Positions 44,441 to 52,868 of a stretch of DNA of 64,000 nucleotides are shown piece by piece. Source of the DNA: Sphingomonas parapaucimobilis NBRC 15100 (GTDB lineage Bacteria > Pseudomonadota > Alphaproteobacteria > Sphingomonadales > Sphingomonadaceae); NCBI RefSeq assembly GCF_000787715.1, contig NZ_BBPI01000035.1:1-64000 (forward strand). The letters run 5' to 3'. The notes beneath the pieces were generated by a model. It was not told the origin of the DNA, did not search any database, and was given only the letters and a program-made list of their open reading frames with translations. A program made the translations under genes and the position numbers. The stretch's first letter is position 1. Each line of letters starts with the position of its first letter.

Positions 44441-45703
44441 TCAATAACCCCGGCTGGTGTCCGAGGTGCTGCCCGACGTGGCGCTGGTGGTCGTGCCGGT
44501 GCCGGTCGTGGTGCCGGTGGCCGACGTCGTACCCGTCGTGCTGCTGTTATTCTGTGCCGAGCTGGTCGTACCGGTCGCACTCTGGCCGTAACCGCTCGAT
44601 TGGCCACCCATGCCGGTCTGGCCGTAGCGATTGGCCTGACCGTAGCGGTCGTTTTCACGGGTGTTGTCGCCGAACATGGCGCGCGCATTTTCCTCATCGC
44701 GCCACTGGGCCTTGGCTTCCTCGGCGGTCTTGGTCAGCGTGACCTTGTCCTCGACGGACTTCAGCCAGCGCGACGGGATCGAGTGGTGCTGGCCGCCCGC
44801 ATCCTTGTCGTTCTTGGTCAGCAGGATGCGGTCGCCGCGCACCTTGTCGACGGTGCCGACATGGCTGCCGTCCGAACCGACGACTTCCTGATGCTCCTTC
44901 ACCTTGGGCAGAAGGCCGCGCTGGCCTTCGCGCTCGGTGCGCCAGCTCGAGAATTCGTTCTGGAACTTGGTGCGGTTCTCGCTGCGATATTCGTCATAAT
45001 CGCGGTCGAGCGCGGCGATCTGGCCCGAGCGCCAGTGGTTATAGTCATGGTCCTGCTGGGCGTAATAGCGCTCGTCCATGCGCGCGTCCGCCTCACGGCG
45101 ACGCTCCGCTTCCTCGTCGCCGAACCACGAGCGGACCTCGTCCCCGGCGCGCGCGAAGAAGCCGCGATCCTCATAGTCATAGCCTTGCGGCTGGCGACCA
45201 TAGTCGCGACCCGACGGCTGCTGGCGACCATAGTCCGAACGGCCATAGTCCGAGCGACCATAATCACTGCGCCCCTGGCGGTCGTCGCGGCCATAACGGT
45301 CGCCGGTATAGCCATAGCCACGCGACGAATCGCCATAGCTCGACGCGCTGCGATAACCTTCACGGCCGGTGTCGCGGTCATAACGATTCTCGTCGCCGCG
45401 ATAGGCACCGTATTGGCCCGAACGGCCTTCACCGTAACGGCCTTCATTCTGGCGGCCGCCGAAATCCTGGCGCGACGCGTTGTAGCTGTCGCGGTCATAA
45501 CCCTGACGGCCATAGCCCTGATTGCCGTAATCGCGCGCGCCATAGCCACGACGGCTGTCGTTGCGGCTGTCGTCATACGCGCCTGCCGCTTCATAGTCGC
45601 GGGCGCTGGAATAGGTGTAGTCGCGCCCCGAGCCGTAGTCCCGGCCATAGTCGAAGTCGCGGTCGCCACGATTGGCGTCGCGGGAATAGCGGTCGTAAGC
45701 CAT
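44441..45703 (-). CDS. Low-complexity Arg/Asp/Tyr/Gly-rich protein with DUF2171 domain
   Basis: A 420-residue soluble protein. Residues 1-180 are almost only R, D, Y, G, S, N and Q, with repeated RDYG / SDYGR units (three SDYGR in a row). Residues 185-270 hold a charged helical stretch with SWFGDEEAERRREAD and HDYNHWR. Residues 275-340 form a DUF2171/PRC-like domain (VVGSDGSHVGTVDKVRGDRILLTK). The tail is Ser/Thr/Gly-rich. AGGAGGG precedes ATG. The disordered N-terminus resembles RNA-binding condensate-forming proteins, but function is unknown; a stress role is plausible. Confidence 0.85.
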   Translation of the reverse strand: MAYDRYSRDANRGDRDFDYGRDYGSGRDYTYSSARDYEAAGAYDDSRNDSRRGYGARDYGNQGYGRQGYDRDSYNASRQDFGGRQNEGRYGEGRSGQYGAYRGDENRYDRDTGREGYRSASSYGDSSRGYGYTGDRYGRDDRQGRSDYGRSDYGRSDYGRQQPSGRDYGRQPQGYDYEDRGFFARAGDEVRSWFGDEEAERRREADARMDERYYAQQDHDYNHWRSGQIAALDRDYDEYRSENRTKFQNEFSSWRTEREGQRGLLPKVKEHQEVVGSDGSHVGTVDKVRGDRILLTKNDKDAGGQHHSIPSRWLKSVEDKVTLTKTAEEAKAQWRDEENARAMFGDNTRENDRYGQANRYGQTGMGGQSSGYGQSATGTTSSAQNNSSTTGTTSATGTTTGTGTTTSATSGSTSDTSRGY

Positions 45704-45783
45704 CCTAAACCCTCCTGAAATTCGATCCTGCGGGGGCCGACGCCGCTCGTCCGGCGGGCCGTGCCTTCCGGGTGTTTCAATGA

Positions 45784-45817
45784 GGCACGTCAAGACATGT
45801 TCCGTTGGCGACGTGCC
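45784..45817. promoter_or_regulatory. Inverted repeat around a GGAAC motif upstream of the DUF2171 gene
   Basis: GGCACGTC and GACGTGCC form perfect 8-bp arms 18 bases apart. On the minus strand the spacer contains GGAAC, the -35 box of alphaproteobacterial general-stress promoters, but the expected CGTT -10 is only partly matched. The 248-base gap up to the tRNA holds no gene. Confidence 0.35.
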
Positions 45818-45926
45818 AGCCGCGACGGACGGAGTGATGCGAAAGGCCGAAAGCAGGCCAATTTTTTTGAGCCCGCCCGTCAAAGCGGTGTTGCGTCGCC
45901 CCGAATCACGGGTTAATGGCGTCGCT

Positions 45927-45942
45927 CCCGACCATGGTCGGG
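45927..45942. repeat. Perfect 16-bp palindrome just upstream of tRNA-Ala
   Basis: CCCGACCATGGTCGGG is fully self-complementary and ends 10 bases before the tRNA gene. It may be a regulatory site or chance. Confidence 0.5.
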
Positions 45943-45951
45943 TTACGGGGC

Positions 45952-46027
45952 GGGGCTGTAGCTCAGATGGGAGAGCGCTGCAATCGCACTGCAGAGGTCA
46001 GGGGTTCGATTCCCCTCAGCTCCACCA
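45952..46027 (+). tRNA. tRNA-Ala, anticodon CGC
   Basis: A complete cloverleaf of 76 bases including encoded CCA. The acceptor stem GGGGCTG pairs with CAGCTCC and includes the G3:U70 pair, the alanine identity element. The D arm is GCTC..GAGC, the anticodon stem CTGCA/TGCAG has loop ATCGCAC (anticodon CGC), and the T arm is AGGGG-TTCGATT-CCCCT. No integrase or repeated 3' end is found nearby. Confidence 0.96.
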
Positions 46028-46085
46028 CCCCGCCTTCCCTTCCATCGCCGACACCCGCGAACGCCTTTGGTGCGTTGTCCATGCG

Positions 46086-46844
46086 ATGATTCCCGATCCG
46101 ATTCCCGCCGCCACGCTGATCCTGATGCGCGAAGGCACAGACCCTGAAGCGTATCCCGAAATCCTGATGGTCGAGCGTGGTGCGACACTGGCCTTTCTGG
46201 GCGGTGCGATGGTGTTTCCGGGCGGGCGGGTCGATCCGGGCGATCATGCGCTGGTCCCCGCCGAGTCCCCCGACCGGGACGAAACCGCCGCCCGCATCGC
46301 CGCGATCCGGGAGACGATCGAGGAGGTAGGCCTGGGCGTCGGCCTGTCGCCCTCCCCCGATGCGACGACCCTGCCCCGCCTGCGCGCAACCATGGCGGCG
46401 GGACGATCCTTTGCCGAGGCCCTCGCCGATCATGGTCTGGCGATCGACCCACAGGTGCTGACCCCCTTTGCCCGCTGGTGCCCCGAACATGTGCCGGTCC
46501 GCCGCTTCGATGCCCGTTTCTATCTGGCGGCGGTCGCGCGGGAGGCGTCCAACCCCGCGATCGACGGTTCGGAAACGGTCGGCGCCATATGGACGACCGC
46601 TCGCGATGCGCTGGCGGCGGCGGACGGCGGCGCGATCCGCATCATCTTTCCCACGCGCCGGACGCTGGAACGATTGGCGCTCTACCGCGATTTCGCTTCG
46701 GCCACCGCCGACGCGCGGGCCTGGCCGATCCGACGGATCATTCCTTTTCAGGTGGAGCGTGACGGCGTGCCATTTCTGTGCATCCCCGACGATCTGGGTT
46801 ATCCGATCACGGCGGAACCCGTCGCCAGCGCAAGACGCGGCTGA
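46086..46844 (+). CDS. NUDIX-domain hydrolase
   Basis: A 252-residue Nudix protein. The Nudix box is stretched: GGAMVFPGGRVDPGDHAL, a 20-residue insertion, then AAIRETIEEVGL with the catalytic REXXEE. This resembles the NUDT7/19-like group of longer CoA or diphosphate hydrolases. It hydrolyses a nucleoside diphosphate linked to another moiety; the substrate is unknown. It overlaps the extensin-like gene by one base (TGATG). Confidence 0.87.
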   Translation: MIPDPIPAATLILMREGTDPEAYPEILMVERGATLAFLGGAMVFPGGRVDPGDHALVPAESPDRDETAARIAAIRETIEEVGLGVGLSPSPDATTLPRLRATMAAGRSFAEALADHGLAIDPQVLTPFARWCPEHVPVRRFDARFYLAAVAREASNPAIDGSETVGAIWTTARDALAAADGGAIRIIFPTRRTLERLALYRDFASATADARAWPIRRIIPFQVERDGVPFLCIPDDLGYPITAEPVASARRG

Positions 46845-47575
46845 TGCGGGCTGTCCGGCGATGGACGACCATATTGATCGGGATCGTCGCCATGGCGATG
46901 CTCGCGCTGCTGCTATGGGGCTGGGCGCGGCGTCACCCTCAGGATGTGCCCTGGGCGCCGCTCGATCTGGCTCAGCCGGTGGGAATGTTCACCGGGCGCA
47001 AGCTGACCGCGCTGACCCAGGGCAGGACGCAGTGCCTCGGGCTGCTCGACCGGGCGGGTATCCGCTACACCGCGCTGCCCGCCCGGTCGGACGGCGCGCA
47101 ATGCGGCTATGACGATGCGGTGCGCTTTACGGCGGGCGGGGCAAGGGCCATCGGCTATCGCCCGGCCACTTTGGGCGTATCGTGCCCGGTCGCGGCCTCG
47201 CTGGCCTTATGGGAATGGGATGCGGTCCAACCCGCCGCACGCGAACTGCTGGGCAGCGAGGTCGTCGCGATCGATCATCTGGGCAGCTATAATTGCCGCC
47301 GGATCAGCGGCCGCAGTACCAGCGACTGGAGCGAGCACGCCCGCGCCAATGCGGTTGATATCGCGGCCTTTCGCCTGAAGGACGGGCGGCGGATCAGCGT
47401 GCTGCGCGACTGGAAGGACCAGGGGGCGAAGGGGCAGTTCCTGCGCCGGGTCCGCGACCAGGCCTGCGACCTGTTCGCGACCACGTTATCGCCGGATTAC
47501 AATGCCGCTCATGCCGACCATTTCCATCTCGATCAGGCCTATCGCGGGTCGATGGGCTGGCGTGCCTGCCGGTAA
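46844..47575 (+). CDS. Extensin-like C-terminal domain protein
   Basis: A 243-residue membrane-anchored protein. One hydrophobic segment (residues 8-26) is followed by a periplasmic domain with conserved Cys residues (CLGLLDRAGI, CGYDDAVRF, SCPVAASLALWEWD, YNCRRISG) and the family motif SEHARANAVDIAAFRLKDGR and ADHFHLD, matching the bacterial extensin-like family. The His/Asp set (HxxADAxDI-like and HxDxFH-like) resembles metal peptidases such as MepA or VanY, so a cell-wall role is possible. Confidence 0.88.
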   Translation: MRAVRRWTTILIGIVAMAMLALLLWGWARRHPQDVPWAPLDLAQPVGMFTGRKLTALTQGRTQCLGLLDRAGIRYTALPARSDGAQCGYDDAVRFTAGGARAIGYRPATLGVSCPVAASLALWEWDAVQPAARELLGSEVVAIDHLGSYNCRRISGRSTSDWSEHARANAVDIAAFRLKDGRRISVLRDWKDQGAKGQFLRRVRDQACDLFATTLSPDYNAAHADHFHLDQAYRGSMGWRACR

Positions 47576-47630
47576 GGAACAAGCGGACGATGGCGGCGCC
47601 CCCCGGCCCCGCCATCGCCATCGCGCGGCA

Positions 47631-48188
47631 TCAGTTGGCCAGCGACGTGCCGTTCGTGTCGACCTTCTCGACCCAGTGCGGGAAGAAGGCGGGCTGACGG
47701 CTCGACCAGCCCGCCGCGGTCGCTGCCGCTTCGCTGATCGACTGGAGCAGCTGCCGCCGCAATTCGGGATGCAGATGCGGCAGGGCCGCCGCCGCGCAGA
47801 AAATCGAAGGCAGCCATGGGCGCACCTCGGCCCCGACCAGCCGCTCATAGAGGAACCGGAAAGCCGAGAAGCTGGTCAGCCGCCCCTGCCCCAGGTCGAA
47901 AGCCGCGATCGTGACGAACGGCGCCATGAACGGCTCCAGCGACTCCAGGCCGCTATCGACCGGGATCAGGTGCCGGATTTCCGGCAGGTTGCGGTACAGC
48001 CGGGCCTGGGCGCGGATGCTCGCCGCCTCGACCACGTCACGCGACCAGCGCGTCATCGCATCCTCACGGTCCAGCCCGATATCGAGCGACCGGCGGATAT
48101 AACGCTGCGTCGCCGCCGCGAAGCCTGCAAATTCCTTCATTTCCGCCAAGGTCATCGCGCCTTCGGCCGGTCTGCTCCTCGATCCCAT
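47631..48188 (-). CDS. Hypothetical protein
   Basis: About 185 residues, mainly alpha-helical, with no signal peptide or membrane segment and no recognised domain. Patterns such as TLAEMKEFAGFAAATQRYIRRS and RQLLQSISEAAATAAGW suggest a helical bundle. Possible starts are 48188 (GGGGTGAT upstream), 48155 and 48227; the first was chosen. The 274 bases upstream hold no gene. Function unknown. Confidence 0.6.
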   Translation of the reverse strand: MGSRSRPAEGAMTLAEMKEFAGFAAATQRYIRRSLDIGLDREDAMTRWSRDVVEAASIRAQARLYRNLPEIRHLIPVDSGLESLEPFMAPFVTIAAFDLGQGRLTSFSAFRFLYERLVGAEVRPWLPSIFCAAAALPHLHPELRRQLLQSISEAAATAAGWSSRQPAFFPHWVEKVDTNGTSLAN

Positions 48189-48462
48189 ATCATCACCCCG
48201 CCCAATCGAAACTAACCCGATCATCATGCGCGCATTTGGTTAACGCAACGCTGAACGAGCCGGTCCAGACAAACATGAAAAGCGCCGCGCCGCAACATAG
48301 ATTGCGACGAACCGCCATAGGAGCAATCAATTTTCCGAGATACGCCGAACCCCGACATATTCGGCAAGTTTGTTGCGAGGACGCAACGGCGGGTGATTTT
48401 CATAGGGAAGAAGCCGGGGAGAGGCCCATGTCTGGCCCTCGCCCCCGGTCATGCGGTACGGG

Positions 48463-48738
48463 TCAGCGATCCTCTTCGGTATAACCCGACGACTCGGCCG
48501 GGCCATCGCGGCCGGGCTGGGTGATCGAGGGCGGATCGCTGGCATCCATCGATTCGTCCAGGCTCTCGTCAAGCTGGGCGTCGACATCCTGCGGGTTCTT
48601 CTGCAGGTCCTCGGTGATGGCGGGATCCTGCCCGGCTTCCTGTTCGGGAGGACGCGGGCGGTTGCCCTGCTCGGCCTGCTCGCCGCCCGGCGCGACCGAA
48701 ACGCTGTCCAGCGCGCGATCGTCGATGCTGTCGTTCAT
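48463..48738 (-). CDS. Small acidic hypothetical protein
   Basis: A 91-residue highly acidic, Gln/Pro/Asp-rich protein (NPQDVDAQLDESLDESMDASDPP), likely disordered, with GGGAAGTGAC upstream of ATG. No known domain. It follows the transglutaminase-like gene by 27 bases on the same strand and may be co-transcribed. Confidence 0.6.
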   Translation of the reverse strand: MNDSIDDRALDSVSVAPGGEQAEQGNRPRPPEQEAGQDPAITEDLQKNPQDVDAQLDESLDESMDASDPPSITQPGRDGPAESSGYTEEDR

Positions 48739-48765
48739 GTCACTTCCCCATCATAGTGGACCGGA

Positions 48766-49581
48766 TCAACGAGCCAGATCGGACAAGCGTTCCTGCGCCG
48801 ATCCGTCCAACCGCCGCACCTTCACCCGTTGATCGCAAAGCTGCGCCTCGCCGAACACCGTCATGAAGGCGATGTCGGTCGCATCGCGGCCGACGCACAC
48901 CCGCGCGATCTCGTCGGCCTGCGCCATGCCGGTCGCGTCGACCAGATGCCAGCCGCCCTCCAGCCACAGTTCGGCCACCGCATGGAAGTCGGGCGGATCG
49001 ACGCCGGGCGCATAGGCGGCGACACAGCGCGCCGGAATTTCCGCCGCACGGGCCAGCGCGACCAGCAAATGGGTATAGTCGCGGCACACCCCGCTGCGCG
49101 ATCCGAAGGTGTCGAGCGCGGTCGTGACGCCGCTCGACCCGCCCGACTGATAGGTCATGCGCGTCGCCACCCAATCGGCCAGCGCCGCCGCCATCGCTCC
49201 GCCCGACAGCCCCCCGAAACGCTGGCGGACGAAGCCCTCCAGCCGGTCGGACTCGCAGTAACGGCTGGGCAGCATATAGGGGATCAGCTCACCGGGCAGC
49301 CCGCGCGCCGGGGTGGCCGCCAGCCGCTCCAGCCGGACGACCGGCCGTTCGACCGCGACCACTGCTTCATAACGGGCGAGCAGGCCGTGATCGGCACGCA
49401 CCCAGCAACGTTGCCCGATTCCGTCCTCGCCGCGCACCGCCGCGACCGGATGATCGGACCAGATGGTCAGCGACTGATGCTCCAGCCGCTGGTCGGGCGT
49501 CGCCGCCACCTCGATCTGGAGCAGGATATCGGCCGGTTGCTTCAGAACATAGTCGAGCGTCACGTCGATCGACAGGCGCAT
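48766..49581 (-). CDS. Transglutaminase-like domain protein
   Basis: A 271-residue protein with an N-terminal beta-rich domain and a transglutaminase-like cysteine-protease fold. The Cys-His-Asp triad is visible: GSRSGVCRDYTHLLVALARAAEIPARCV, then PPDFHAVAELWLEGGWHLVDATG. Bacterial members are mostly proteases or amidases of unknown substrate. There is no signal peptide. Confidence 0.9.
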   Translation of the reverse strand: MRLSIDVTLDYVLKQPADILLQIEVAATPDQRLEHQSLTIWSDHPVAAVRGEDGIGQRCWVRADHGLLARYEAVVAVERPVVRLERLAATPARGLPGELIPYMLPSRYCESDRLEGFVRQRFGGLSGGAMAAALADWVATRMTYQSGGSSGVTTALDTFGSRSGVCRDYTHLLVALARAAEIPARCVAAYAPGVDPPDFHAVAELWLEGGWHLVDATGMAQADEIARVCVGRDATDIAFMTVFGEAQLCDQRVKVRRLDGSAQERLSDLAR

Positions 49582-49607
49582 GGCCGTATCCCCTTCGCAT
49601 GAAAAAA

Positions 49608-49632
49608 GGCCCGGCGGATATGCCGCCGGGCC
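49608..49632 (-). terminator. Terminator of the Bax-inhibitor-1 gene
   Basis: A perfect 10-bp GC stem (GGCCCGGCGG / CCGCCGGGCC) with a 5-base loop is followed on the minus strand by six T residues. It lies 26 bases after the stop of the Bax-inhibitor-1-like gene. Confidence 0.9.
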
Positions 49633-49657
49633 TTCTGGATCTGTTCTGTCGACCCGA

Positions 49658-50404
49658 TCAGTCGCGGCTGGAGCCGGTCAGACGCAGGATGAACATGAAC
49701 ATGTTGATGAAGTCGAGATACAGGCTCAGCGCCGACATGATGACCACCCGGTCCTGCATCGACGTGCCGCGCACCTCGTAATACATCGACTTGGTACGCT
49801 GCGTGTCATAGGCGGTCAGGCCGGCGAACAGCAGAACGCCGACGAAGCTGATGACCAGGCCCATCGTCCCCGACTGGAGGAAGATGTTGATGACGCTGGC
49901 GACGATCAGGCCGACCAGGCCGATGATCAGGAAGGTGCCGAACGCCGACAGGTCACGCTTGGTGGTGTAGCCATAGAGGCTCAGCGCCGCGAAGCCCGCC
50001 GCGGTGGCGAAGAAGGCACCCGCGATCGAACCGCCGCTATACACCAGGAAGATGGTCGACAGCGACAGCCCCATGACGACCGCAAACGCCCAGAAGAGCA
50101 GCTGCATCGTCGAGGTCTTCATGCGGTTCACGCCCATGCTCAGCGCGAACACGAAGCCCAGCGGCGCGAACATGATGACGTAGCGAAGCGCGCCGCCGTT
50201 CAGGAAGACCTGCGCGGCCATGCTGTCGCGACCACCCCATGCGAAGAGCAGCGCGACGATACCCGTCAGCAGCACGCCCGACGTCATGTAGTTGTAGACG
50301 GACAGCATGTACGAACGCAGACCCGCATCATAGGCGGTCGAGCCCGTGGTGGCTGTGGTACCGAACGGCGCGGCGCTCGGCCGTGGATCAGACCAGTTTG
50401 CCAT
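49658..50404 (-). CDS. Bax inhibitor-1/YccA family membrane protein
   Basis: A 248-residue protein with seven hydrophobic segments and the BI-1 marks YNYMTSGVLLTGIVALL, FAPLGFVFAL and the conserved C-terminal YDTQRTKSM...LSLYLDFINMFMFILRL. It belongs to the TMBIM/YccA family, which forms membrane pH-dependent leak channels or interacts with FtsH. A GGAGC site precedes ATG. It has its own terminator. Confidence 0.95.
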   Translation of the reverse strand: MANWSDPRPSAAPFGTTATTGSTAYDAGLRSYMLSVYNYMTSGVLLTGIVALLFAWGGRDSMAAQVFLNGGALRYVIMFAPLGFVFALSMGVNRMKTSTMQLLFWAFAVVMGLSLSTIFLVYSGGSIAGAFFATAAGFAALSLYGYTTKRDLSAFGTFLIIGLVGLIVASVINIFLQSGTMGLVISFVGVLLFAGLTAYDTQRTKSMYYEVRGTSMQDRVVIMSALSLYLDFINMFMFILRLTGSSRD

Positions 50405-50527
50405 GGTGAACTATTGCTCCTTTGCCCGGCCATATGCCGGTTAGGCCAAATATCGCTCTGTTGGGGACGCTTTTCAAGCGGAGGAGGTTCCCGCGAACGC
50501 GACGGAATGCGATAGACATATTTTGTC

Positions 50528-50992
50528 ATGGTTCGTCTGTTCGTCGCGCTCCGCCCACCGCCCGCCATTCGCGACCTGCTCGCCGATGCGATGGACGGCG
50601 TTCCCCAGGCCCGCTGGCAGGATGACGACCAGTTGCACCTGACCCTGCGCTTTATCGGCGAGGTGGACCGCCCGGTGGCGGAGGATATCGCCGCCGCGCT
50701 GGGGCAGGTTCGCGCCCCCGCCCCCATGGTGCGGATTTCCGGCGTCGGCACGTTCGATCGCAAGGGGCGGGTCGACACGCTCTGGGCGGGCGTCACGCCG
50801 CACGACGCGCTGGCCCGCCTGCCCGGCTCGGCGGGACGCGCACCCGAGATCGAAGGGTGGCGTGCGGTCCATGCGGGCCTGTCCAGCGAGCCTTTCACCA
50901 TGGGCCATCTGGTCCTCTACCAAAGCCATCTGGGCCATGGCGGCGCATCCTATGAACCCGTGATGCGTTGGCCGCTTGAAACCGGCGGGTAA
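50528..50992 (+). CDS. thpR: RNA 2',3'-cyclic phosphodiesterase (ThpR/2H family), shortened
   Basis: A 154-residue 2H phosphoesterase-like protein. The first HxTx motif is intact (QLHLTLRFIGEV) and the C-terminus LVLYQSHLGHGGASYE is typical. The family usually has 175-190 residues and a second HxTx (TPHVTLARL). Here the corresponding place reads TPHDALARL right after LWAGV, so about 20-25 residues are missing and the Thr is replaced. It may be a deletion variant with reduced or no activity. The symbol follows the family only. Confidence 0.8.
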   Translation: MVRLFVALRPPPAIRDLLADAMDGVPQARWQDDDQLHLTLRFIGEVDRPVAEDIAAALGQVRAPAPMVRISGVGTFDRKGRVDTLWAGVTPHDALARLPGSAGRAPEIEGWRAVHAGLSSEPFTMGHLVLYQSHLGHGGASYEPVMRWPLETGG

Positions 50993-51031
50993 CACGCCGC
51001 AACTATGCGTATCGAACAGGGAGCTTGCGTC

Positions 51032-51568
51032 ATGAAATATCTCACGCTGTTGACCATCGGCACCGCCGCGCTGGGCCTGGGGGCCTGCGACCAGACAAAG
51101 ATGGAAACGGGCTCTCCCACCCCGAGCGGCGCCAGCGCGACCGCGAGCCTGCGGACCGGCACCGGCGGGGATGCGGGCCGCGCCACCGCGACCGAAGTCG
51201 CCGGGGGATTGCGCATCACCCTCGACGCGATGAACGTGCCGGCGGGCATGCACGGCGTCCATGTCCACACCGTCGGCCGCTGCGACGCGCCGGACTTCAC
51301 CACGGCGGGCGGCCACTGGAACCCGACGCAGCGCCAGCATGGCAGCATGAACCCGCAGGGGCCGCATGAGGGCGACATGCCCAACATGACCGTCGGCAAT
51401 GACGGACGCGGGACGCTGGGCGTGGTGTTGCCGGGCGCGACCATGGCGGGGCTGCTGGATGCCGACGGCTCGGCGATCGTGATCCACGCCGCCGCCGACG
51501 ATCTGAAGACCGACCCCAGCGGCAATAGCGGCGGCCGCATCGCCTGCGGCGTGTTCCAGGCCAACTGA
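51032..51568 (+). CDS. sodC: Cu/Zn superoxide dismutase, lipoprotein form
   Basis: A 178-residue SodC. It starts with a lipoprotein signal (LTLLTIGTAALGLGAC, lipobox LGAC). The metal sites look complete: GMHGVHVHTVGRC, GGHWNPT, GPHEGDMPN and the last Cu His in VIHAAADD; the disulphide Cys and Arg are in GGRIACGV. It removes superoxide in the periplasm, anchored to a membrane. It lies 5 bases before the HAD gene. Confidence 0.93.
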   Translation: MKYLTLLTIGTAALGLGACDQTKMETGSPTPSGASATASLRTGTGGDAGRATATEVAGGLRITLDAMNVPAGMHGVHVHTVGRCDAPDFTTAGGHWNPTQRQHGSMNPQGPHEGDMPNMTVGNDGRGTLGVVLPGATMAGLLDADGSAIVIHAAADDLKTDPSGNSGGRIACGVFQAN

Positions 51569-51573
51569 ACGGC

Positions 51574-52236
51574 ATGTCCACACCCCTGCCGATACGCGCC
51601 TTTGGCGGCTTCCTGTTCGACATGGACGGGACGATCCTGAGTTCCATCGCATCGGCCGAGCGCGCCTGGACCGTCTGGGCAAAGCGGCAGGGGCTGGACG
51701 TGGAAGCGTTCCTGCCGACCATCCACGGCGTCCAGTCGGTCGAGACGATCCGGCGGTTGAACCTGCCCGGTATCGATCCGGTGGCCGAGGCGCATGCGCT
51801 GACCGAGGCGGAAATGCTGGACGTCGACGATGTGGTGCCGATCGGTGGCGCGGCGGCATTCCTGGCCGCCCTGCCCCCCGATCGCTGGGCTATCGTGACC
51901 TCCGCACCGAAGCGGCTGGCGGAGGTGCGGCTGAAGGCGGCGGGGTTGCCTTTACCGGGCGTGTTCGTGACGGCGGAGGATGCGAAGCGGAGCAAGCCCG
52001 CGCCCGACGGCTTCCTGCTGGGCGCGAAACGGCTGGGCGTCGCGCCAGAGGAATGCCTGGCCTTCGAGGACGCCCCCGCCGGGATCGCTGCGGCCGAAGC
52101 GGCGGGGATGACGGTGGTGGTGATTACCGAGACGCATCGTGGGGTGATGGATACCGCCCATGCGACGGTCGGGGATTATCGCGACCTGGCGGTGGAGTGG
52201 GACGGTGCCAGCCTGAAGCTGGACCACCGGGTTTAG
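51574..52236 (+). CDS. HAD-superfamily IA sugar-phosphatase-like hydrolase
   Basis: A 220-residue HAD hydrolase. Motif I is FLFDMDGTIL, motif II IVTSAP, motif III Lys in KRSKPAPDGF and motif IV CLAFEDAPAGIAAA. This is the beta-phosphoglucomutase/sugar-phosphatase (YfbT/GPP) type. The substrate is probably a small sugar or glycerol phosphate. Confidence 0.9.
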   Translation: MSTPLPIRAFGGFLFDMDGTILSSIASAERAWTVWAKRQGLDVEAFLPTIHGVQSVETIRRLNLPGIDPVAEAHALTEAEMLDVDDVVPIGGAAAFLAALPPDRWAIVTSAPKRLAEVRLKAAGLPLPGVFVTAEDAKRSKPAPDGFLLGAKRLGVAPEECLAFEDAPAGIAAAEAAGMTVVVITETHRGVMDTAHATVGDYRDLAVEWDGASLKLDHRV

Positions 52237-52245
52237 GCCATTGCT

Positions 52246-52486
52246 GTAACCCGGTGGAGGCCGGGATCGGGTTACGATGCGGTTTCGTCGGCAGGGACCT
52301 TTGCCTCCCACATGGCGGCGCCCCGCAATCTCAACCGGGAAGAAACTGGACCCCGGCCTTCGCCGGGGAACAGGTGTCAAAAGCCCCTTACCCCCAACCT
52401 CCGTTCAGCCTGAGCGAAGTCGAAGGCCACGGGATTCCGCGCCGCCGTTCAGAACGTGCACTTCGACTTCGACAGTGCGAGCGGAG
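52246..52486. repeat. Mixed intergenic repeats after the HAD gene
   Basis: The 276-base gap holds GTAACCCG/CGGGTTAC (52246-52275), a CCCCGGC-CTTC-GCCGGGG hairpin (52351-52368) and a type B pair (52399-52486). It contains no gene and lies between convergent genes, where it can end both transcripts. Confidence 0.75.
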
Positions 52487-52512
52487 TGCAGGGATGGCGC
52501 TACCGCCTCCCC

Positions 52513-52866
52513 TTAAACCGTAAAGCTCTCTCCGCACCCGCACGCGCCCTTGGCGTTGGGGTTCTGGAACACGAACCCCGCGGTGAAGTCGTCCTCGACC
52601 CAATCCATGGTCGATCCGATCAGGTACAGGATCGATCCGCCATCGACGAACAAGGTGCCGCCCGGCGTGTCGATTTTCTCGTCGAACGCCTTGGCCTCGG
52701 TCACGTAATCGACCGAATAGGCCAGTCCCGAACACCCCCGGCGCGGGGTGGACAGCTTCACCCCGATCGCCCCCTCCGGCGCGCGCGCCATCAGCTCGGC
52801 GATCCGCGCCTCGGCGGAGGGCGTCAGGTTCAGCGCGGCGGGGCGCGGGCGCAGGGTGGTGGCCAT
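52513..52866 (-). CDS. sufA: SufA/IscA-type Fe-S cluster carrier
   Basis: A 117-residue A-type carrier. It has the three conserved Cys: one in RRGCSGLAYSV and two in the C-terminal GACGCGESF. It accepts clusters from SufBCD and passes them to target proteins. Last gene of the suf operon, 2 bases after the DUF59 gene. Confidence 0.93.
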   Translation of the reverse strand: MATTLRPRPAALNLTPSAEARIAELMARAPEGAIGVKLSTPRRGCSGLAYSVDYVTEAKAFDEKIDTPGGTLFVDGGSILYLIGSTMDWVEDDFTAGFVFQNPNAKGACGCGESFTV

Positions 52867-52868
52867 GG

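Noticed and set aside
44600-45718. Long hydrophobic plus-strand frame (372 residues) opposite the DUF2171 gene
   Set aside because: It is the antisense image of the R/D/Y/G-rich repeats (giving Ala/Ile/Val/Thr runs), has no ribosome site and no family similarity; the minus-strand gene has a strong AGGAGG and a recognisable domain.
45952-46027. tRNA-Ala as integration site of a genomic island
   Set aside because: No integrase gene and no repeat of the tRNA 3' end were seen; flanking genes are ordinary.
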